Shown here: one piece after another, positions 59,611-64,000 of the stretch
How the letters are laid out: each line of letters opens with the position of its first letter
How positions within the stretch are numbered: position 1 is the first letter of the stretch
Source of the DNA: DASRQK01 sp964401685
Lineage (GTDB): Bacteria; Bacteroidota; Bacteroidia; Sphingobacteriales; Sphingobacteriaceae
Assembly (NCBI GenBank): GCA_964401685.1
Contig: CAYNZH010000002.1
Coordinates: forward strand, 1-64,000
Reading direction: 5' to 3'
Length of the DNA stretch: 64,000 bases
Notes under the pieces: generated by a model
The model's database searches: none
What the model saw: the letters and a program-made list of their open reading frames with translations, nothing else
What the model was told of the DNA's origin: nothing
Position numbers and translations under genes: made by a program

Positions 59611-60588
59611 CTACATAGAGAGTATATCGACCATCCGGAGCAGGCGTTCGTTGAGCGTGCCTATGTGTTTGATTGCTTGATTAAGCGGTGTATACTCCAG
59701 TTGACCGTGGATAACGCCCGCCATCTCCCCGGATCTGCCGTCGAGTAGGCCTTCCACCGCGCCAACACCGAGTCGACTCGCGAGTACCCGATCCATGCAT
59801 GTCGGGCTTCCCCCTCTTTGAATATGTCCCAAAATCGAAACCCTTATATCATAATGTGGAAATCTCTGTTTGATCTTTTCTGCGACCGCAAATCCGCCGC
59901 CCGCCTCATCGCCTTCGGCGACGATAATAATCCGCGATGATTTGCTTTTGCGCGTTTTGTCAAGGCGTTCCATCATGGCCGCGTCATCAACCTTGATTTC
60001 TGGGATTAGAACCGCTTCAGCCCCAACGCCGATCCCGGACCTCAAAGCAATCAGGCCGGAATCTCGTCCCATCACCTCGACAACAAAAACCCGGTCGTGA
60101 GACTCAGCGGTGTCCCTGATTTTGTCGACGGCATCGATCACTGTATTGATGGCGGTATCGTAGCCAATAGTGAAATCAGTACCCGCCAGATCATTGTCTA
60201 TGGTGCCAGGAATACCGATAATCGGGATTCCAAACTCTTCCATAAACTTGGCTGCACCCGAAAACGTCCCATCACCTCCAATAGCGACCAAAGCGTCAAT
60301 TCTGTTTTTTTGAAGGTGATCAAAAGCCGTTTTCCTGCCTTCCGTGCTGCGAAACTCCTCGCTCCGCGCCGTTTTTAGGATGGTTCCCCCTCTTTGAATG
60401 ATATTCGCAACCGATTTCGCTTCCATTTCAAAAATATCCCCCTGTACCAATCCGTCAAATCCCCGCCGGACACCGAAAACCCCTAAATTGTGGTACAAAC
60501 CTGTTCTTACCACTGCACGTATGGCCGCATTCATCCCAGGGGCATCACCACCGGACGTGAAAACCGCGATATTTTTGATTTTATTCAT
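59611..60588 (-). CDS. pfkA: 6-phosphofructokinase
   Basis: Phosphorylates fructose 6-phosphate, the committed step of glycolysis; 325 residues. Motifs: TSGGDAPGMNAAIRAVVRTG at the N-terminus, GGDGTFSGA (Gly after GGD, which marks an ATP- rather than pyrophosphate-dependent enzyme), and IPGTIDNDLAGTDFTIGYDT with the catalytic Asp. It begins 11 bp after dsbD ends and may be cotranscribed with it, an unexpected pairing. It is convergent with the unknown 437-residue protein gene (9 bp apart). Confidence 0.97.
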   Translation of the reverse strand: MNKIKNIAVFTSGGDAPGMNAAIRAVVRTGLYHNLGVFGVRRGFDGLVQGDIFEMEAKSVANIIQRGGTILKTARSEEFRSTEGRKTAFDHLQKNRIDALVAIGGDGTFSGAAKFMEEFGIPIIGIPGTIDNDLAGTDFTIGYDTAINTVIDAVDKIRDTAESHDRVFVVEVMGRDSGLIALRSGIGVGAEAVLIPEIKVDDAAMMERLDKTRKSKSSRIIIVAEGDEAGGGFAVAEKIKQRFPHYDIRVSILGHIQRGGSPTCMDRVLASRLGVGAVEGLLDGRSGEMAGVIHGQLEYTPLNQAIKHIGTLNERLLRMVDILSM

Positions 60589-60599
60589 AAACGTAACTT

Positions 60600-62309
60600 C
60601 TATTCTTGTCGTTTCCTGAATTCGGCCAAACCTGACTCCAGGAAATTGACATAATTCTGAATGTCTTCATTATAGGCTTCTGCGGGAACCAATTGATTTC
60701 CATCTGTATCCAGAATCACATAATAGGGCTGCGAATTATTCCCAAATCTGGACGCCTGTAAATCCGACCATTTTTGCCCGATCCAACGGATCCTCTTACC
60801 ACTGAAACTCGATGTATATTGTTCAGAAGGGTCTAAATCTGTTCTGTCGTCTACATAAAGAGAAGCAAGAACGTACTCTTCATTAAGAAGCCTCAGCACC
60901 TGAGGGTCGGGCCAGACTGATTCTTCCATCTTACGGCAATTGACACATGTCCATCCCGTAAAATCCAGTAAAACTGGTTTATTAACCGATTTAGCATACT
61001 CTAGCGCCTGATCATAATCATAAAAAGCGTCCAGCCCGTGAGGTGCTTTGTGACGCGGGCTGCTGTACTTTTTGACGATGGCGGTGCTCGCGGGAGCCGC
61101 ACTACCTCCTCCTGAGAAATTGACCTGGTGCAGGTTGAAATCCTGGGTCGGCGACGGTGGCAGCCATGCACTAAGCGCCTTAAGTGGCGCACCCCACATC
61201 CCTGGAACCATATAGACCGTGAAGGACAGCACCGCAATTGCAAAGAATAGTCGTGATACAGAAATAAAGGGCAAATCACTGTCATTGTTGAACTTCAATT
61301 TCCCCAAAAGGTAAAACCCGAACAACGCAAAAATCACAATCCAAATCGCGAGGAAAATCTCACGGTCCAGGATTCCCCAATGGTAAGCAAGATCGACATT
61401 CGATAGGAATTTAAAAGCCAATGCGAGCTCCAGAAAGCCTAGAGAGACCTTGATCGTATTGAGCCAGCCCCCGGATTTCGGCATTTCCTTCAGCAAAAAA
61501 GGAAAGAAAGCAAAAATCATAAACGGAATCGCCAGCGCTACGGAAAAACCGAGCATACCAACTGCCGGACCCAAGAGCGAACCCTCAGAAACTGCCTCGA
61601 CCAGTAAGTAACCAATGATAGGGCCAGTACACGAGAAAGATACCAGACTCAAGGTAAAAGCCATGAAAAATAGGCCAATTAATCCTCCCTTGTTGGATTT
61701 TTGATCCATTTTGTTGACAAATCTCGACGGTAGCGTGATTTCAAATGCCCCCAGAAAGGAAATGGCAAATACCAGGATAATCAAGAAAAACGCAAGGTTG
61801 AACCACGCCGAACTAGCCGCTTCGTTCAACGCTGAGGCACCGAAAATCAACGTGACTATCATCCCCAACGCAACATAGATGACGATGATGAACAAACCAT
61901 AGAGCAACGCGTTGATGACGCCCTTCGTCCGGGTTCCGCTTTGTTTCGTAAAAAACGAAACTGTCAGCGGCACCATGGGATAGATGCAAGGCATCAAAAA
62001 TGCTGCAAATCCTCCCACCAGCCCCGCGATAAATATCCCCCACAGCGTTCTGGATTCCTGATCTTGATCTGCAACCTGGCCAGCCTCAATAAATTCCTCT
62101 TGAAGTGCTGCGCTGTCCTCACCATCGGTGAATACCAGATCGTCGGGAATTTCCAGATACTCTTCCTCGGGAAGATCCGATTGGCCATCACTAAACTCGA
62201 CGTCATCAAAGCTGATAAGCGTATCCGTTTCCTGCGCAAACAGAAATGACGTGGCAAAAAATGAAATTAAGATAAAAACGTAGGTATGCAGGTTGAAAAA
62301 TTTCTTCAT
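60600..62309 (-). CDS. dsbD: thiol:disulfide interchange protein DsbD without its N-terminal domain
   Basis: Transfers electrons from cytoplasmic thioredoxin to periplasmic proteins; 569 residues. A signal peptide is followed by a short acidic region (about 25-85, rich in D and E) instead of the usual immunoglobulin-like alpha domain. The eight-helix membrane core has the two Cys in FLMPCIYPMVPL and SFSCTGPIIGYL. The C-terminal thioredoxin domain has the CxxC in FTGWTCVNCRKMEESVW near residue 455. The missing alpha domain is encoded next door (62409-62858). Confidence 0.94.
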   Translation of the reverse strand: MKKFFNLHTYVFILISFFATSFLFAQETDTLISFDDVEFSDGQSDLPEEEYLEIPDDLVFTDGEDSAALQEEFIEAGQVADQDQESRTLWGIFIAGLVGGFAAFLMPCIYPMVPLTVSFFTKQSGTRTKGVINALLYGLFIIVIYVALGMIVTLIFGASALNEAASSAWFNLAFFLIILVFAISFLGAFEITLPSRFVNKMDQKSNKGGLIGLFFMAFTLSLVSFSCTGPIIGYLLVEAVSEGSLLGPAVGMLGFSVALAIPFMIFAFFPFLLKEMPKSGGWLNTIKVSLGFLELALAFKFLSNVDLAYHWGILDREIFLAIWIVIFALFGFYLLGKLKFNNDSDLPFISVSRLFFAIAVLSFTVYMVPGMWGAPLKALSAWLPPSPTQDFNLHQVNFSGGGSAAPASTAIVKKYSSPRHKAPHGLDAFYDYDQALEYAKSVNKPVLLDFTGWTCVNCRKMEESVWPDPQVLRLLNEEYVLASLYVDDRTDLDPSEQYTSSFSGKRIRWIGQKWSDLQASRFGNNSQPYYVILDTDGNQLVPAEAYNEDIQNYVNFLESGLAEFRKRQE

Positions 62310-62335
62310 TGGTGGCTATTGAGTTTATTTTAGGT

Positions 62336-62376
62336 CAAAGCAAGAAAGGCAGCCTTTGCCTGCCTTTCTTGCTTTG
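62336..62376 (-). other. 17-bp perfect hairpin between dsbD-alpha and dsbD
   Basis: CAAAGCAAGAAAGGCAG and CTGCCTTTCTTGCTTTG flank a 7-nt loop (62353-62359). It sits 33 nt after the upstream stop and 27 nt before the dsbD ATG. On neither strand does a T-run follow, so it is not a standard terminator; attenuation, RNA processing or a small repeat are possible. Confidence 0.7.
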
Positions 62377-62408
62377 AAAACCTTGTCACGGACGAAAAAC
62401 CAATCCTG

Positions 62409-62858
62409 TTATTTCACAGCGATCGCAAAAGTTACCTCATCCGGGGGAAGGCATTGCTCGGCATCACAGGCCATAAAAACCACTGCACCTCTGACAACCG
62501 CCTGTCCTTTTTTTAGTTTTATTTTCTGTTGGAAAACAACCTCTTTGTTGAAGTATGCAACGTCCATATCGAAAACCTCCTCGTATTTGACTCTTGCTTT
62601 TGGTTCGGCCGTTTTGCCTAACAAATCAAATTCCTGGGAAGAATTAAACGTAAACGAAGTTTTGATCGGACCGCCATCTTCCACATTTTGTGAATAGATG
62701 TGCCACCCGTCATCAATAACTGCCTTCATGAACAGCACCGCCTCAGTATCATTCAGCTTTTTCGCAGCGAACTGCCATTTCACAGGCTCATGAATCTGCG
62801 CGAAAGCACCGGAAATCCCGATGACACTCACCAACACCACTAACAATAATTTTCTCAT
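62409..62858 (-). CDS. separate DsbD alpha-domain-like periplasmic protein (149 aa)
   Basis: 149 residues: signal peptide MRKLLLVVLVSVIGISGAFA, then an immunoglobulin-like domain similar to the N-terminal domain of DsbD (HEPVKWQFAAKKLNDTE, DDGWHIYSQNVEDGGPI). Near the C-terminus MACDAEQCLPPDEV carries a Cys pair that corresponds to the catalytic pair of DsbD-alpha (C-x5-C in E. coli, C-x4-C here). It probably accepts electrons from the membrane DsbD encoded 99 bp downstream and passes them to periplasmic clients. Confidence 0.9.
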   Translation of the reverse strand: MRKLLLVVLVSVIGISGAFAQIHEPVKWQFAAKKLNDTEAVLFMKAVIDDGWHIYSQNVEDGGPIKTSFTFNSSQEFDLLGKTAEPKARVKYEEVFDMDVAYFNKEVVFQQKIKLKKGQAVVRGAVVFMACDAEQCLPPDEVTFAIAVK

Positions 62859-62925
62859 AATCTTTAATTTTCTACTTCTCCTGGCAAGTATGGACCATTG
62901 TAACTAAGTCCTTTACCTATTATTA

Positions 62926-62933
62926 CAAATATA
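62926..62933 (-). promoter_or_regulatory. -7 promoter box of the dsbD unit (TATATTTG)
   Basis: On the minus strand TATATTTG matches TAnnTTTG and lies 67 nt before the ATG at 62858. No -33 element is clear. Confidence 0.45.
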
Positions 62934-62994
62934 CGAGTTTTAAATACTATTCCATTGCATTTAACAATTTTTTACAATTGAAAATGCTGGTTTA

Positions 62995-63747
62995 CTAGAA
63001 GTTGTTTTTAGCCGCCTTCATGAAGGGGCTGGCGAATACAAAATTGTTCAGTTCCTCAACATCAGAGCGAACGATTTCCCGGTTGGATCCTTCCCACCAT
63101 TTTTTGCCTTTGTAAAGGAAGACGATCTGGTCGCCAATATTCATCACGGAATTCATATCATGAGTCACCACAACCGTTGTGCATTGGTATTCCTGGGTCA
63201 ACTCCTGAATGAGTTCATCGATCAGGATTGCTGTTTCCGGGTCTAGACCGGAGTTGGGTTCATCGCAAAATAGATACTTGGGGCTCATACTGATGGCACG
63301 CGCAATTCCCACCCTTTTTTTCATACCTCCGGACAGCTCGGCCGGGTACAGCTTATTGCTACCCGAAAGGTTCACTCTTTCCAGACAAAAATTGACCCTT
63401 TCCAGCTTTTCGGCTTTTGACATTTCCGTAAACATTTCCAATGGAAAAAGAATATTCTGCTCAACGGTCATCGAATCGAAGAGAGCAGAGTTTTGAAACA
63501 GCATTCCAATTTCTTTTCGGATGGGAATGCGGTCTGCAAACTCCAGGCCGGTAAATTCCACGCCGTCAAAATAGACCTTGCCCTGATCAGGATGGTGCAA
63601 GCCCACGACACATTTCAAGAGCGTACTCTTGCCCGATCCAGATCCGCCGATGATCAGACTGATTTTGCCAGCCTCAAAGGTCGCATCAATGCCGTCCAAC
63701 ACCGTGTTGTCACCAAAGGACTTGTGAATATTTTCGATTTTGATCAT
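62995..63747 (-). CDS. mlaF: ABC transporter ATPase, MlaF type
   Basis: The ATPase of a lipid-trafficking (Mla/Mce) ABC transporter in the inner membrane; 250 residues. Walker A GGSGSGKSTLLKC near residue 35, signature AELSGGMKKRVGIARA near residue 137, Walker B YLFCDEPNSGLDP and the switch His in TTVVVTHDMNS. SGGMKKR and the DEPNSGLDP variants are typical for MlaF. It follows the permease gene by 8 bp, so the two form an operon; an mlaD gene is not in the window. Confidence 0.94.
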   Translation of the reverse strand: MIKIENIHKSFGDNTVLDGIDATFEAGKISLIIGGSGSGKSTLLKCVVGLHHPDQGKVYFDGVEFTGLEFADRIPIRKEIGMLFQNSALFDSMTVEQNILFPLEMFTEMSKAEKLERVNFCLERVNLSGSNKLYPAELSGGMKKRVGIARAISMSPKYLFCDEPNSGLDPETAILIDELIQELTQEYQCTTVVVTHDMNSVMNIGDQIVFLYKGKKWWEGSNREIVRSDVEELNNFVFASPFMKAAKNNF

Positions 63748-63755
63748 TTCGCGTA

Positions 63756-64000
63756 TTAAAGCATAAAAGCGGTAATCACATAATCCGCGGCTAAAATTGT
63801 GATACAGCCCATGACTACGGACTGCGTACTAGCCTGTCCAACCTCGAGCGCACCGCCCCGAACATAGAACCCCTTATAGGCCGGTACTGATGTTATTATA
63901 AAGCCAAAAACCACAGCTTTGACCATGGCCACCGTCACAGTAAAGCCATTGAAACTGTCGGTGATCCCGTTGATATACTCCGTCGGGGTGACCGCTCCGG
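63756..64000 (-). CDS. mlaE: MlaE-type permease, partial (5' end beyond window)
   Basis: The reading frame is open from the right edge to the TAA at 63756-63758, giving the last 81 residues. It contains TPTEYINGITDSFNGFTV, then VKAVVFGFIITSVPAYKGF and GALEVGQASTQSVVMG, and ends in a hydrophobic helix (ILAADYVITAFML). This is the C-terminal part of an MlaE permease of the MlaFEDB phospholipid transporter. The ATPase gene starts 8 bp downstream. The start codon lies outside the window. Confidence 0.9.
   Translation of the reverse strand, partial: GAVTPTEYINGITDSFNGFTVTVAMVKAVVFGFIITSVPAYKGFYVRGGALEVGQASTQSVVMGCITILAADYVITAFML

Noticed and set aside
1..64000. tRNA, rRNA, CRISPR, transposase, integrase or toxin-antitoxin genes
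   Set aside because: I looked in all intergenic regions for cloverleaf-like pairs, tandem repeats and mobile-element proteins and saw none. The YwqK/MORN-like gene is sometimes labelled antitoxin in databases, but its signal peptide and lack of a toxin partner speak against that.

Overview
The window is a chromosomal stretch of a Bacteroidota bacterium. The evidence is the ExbB-ExbD-ExbD-TonB-PstS-like-TPR cluster, a nuoA-N operon with separate nuoC and nuoD and a short NuoG, Spi-type lipoproteins, OmpA proteins with thrombospondin type-3 repeats, and start regions that repeatedly carry the Bacteroidota promoter box TAnnTTTG, often with a TTG/TTTG 19-20 nt upstream. The family is uncertain; Sphingobacteriales or Cytophagales would fit. 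I count 60 protein genes, two of them interrupted by 100-N assembly gaps and one running off the right edge. I see no rRNA, tRNA, CRISPR array, insertion sequence or prophage. This is dense core chromosome.

Layout. 1-9 kb: a 56-residue Cys/Lys-rich protein, a DUF4954-like beta-helix protein, glycine dehydrogenase gcvP, an S41 protease lipoprotein, and hflX-lipB. 8.8-19.5 kb: an OmpA-like lipoprotein, a small unknown, an exported cyclophilin, exonuclease III, an AsmA-like protein (gapped), rsgA, then polA, an exported MORN-like protein, phosphatidylserine decarboxylase and a histidine kinase. 19.7-25.3 kb: a major OmpA-type porin, an M16 peptidase, fabD, metK with a structured 5' leader that may be an S-box-like riboswitch, and an eIF1/SUI1-like gene. 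25.7-31.7 kb: the Ton energising operon. 31.8-44.7 kb: all of complex I, nuoA to nuoN, behind a clear terminator and promoter. 44.7-54.2 kb (minus strand): a Ktr/Trk potassium uptake pair, a glutaminyl cyclase, yraN-dnaG (gapped), and purD, an S15 peptidase and trmB. 54.3-59.6 kb (plus strand): an enoyl-CoA isomerase plus a DECR-like 2,4-dienoyl-CoA reductase (auxiliary beta-oxidation of unsaturated fatty acids), a phosphohexomutase, a NUDIX hydrolase and a conserved unknown protein. 59.6-64 kb (minus strand): a split DsbD system with pfkA, and the mlaEF lipid transporter.

The genes share an envelope and energy theme. Complex I and the Ktr system make or spend the ion gradient; ExbBD-TonB delivers proton motive force to outer-membrane receptors; OmpA proteins, Mla, Psd and DsbD maintain the envelope. 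I found no convincing new defence, secretion or mobile system. The most unusual items are the metK leader RNA, intercistronic hairpins in the exb and dsbD operons, start codons lying only 4-10 nt behind promoter boxes (possible leaderless mRNAs), and a few conserved proteins of unknown function.
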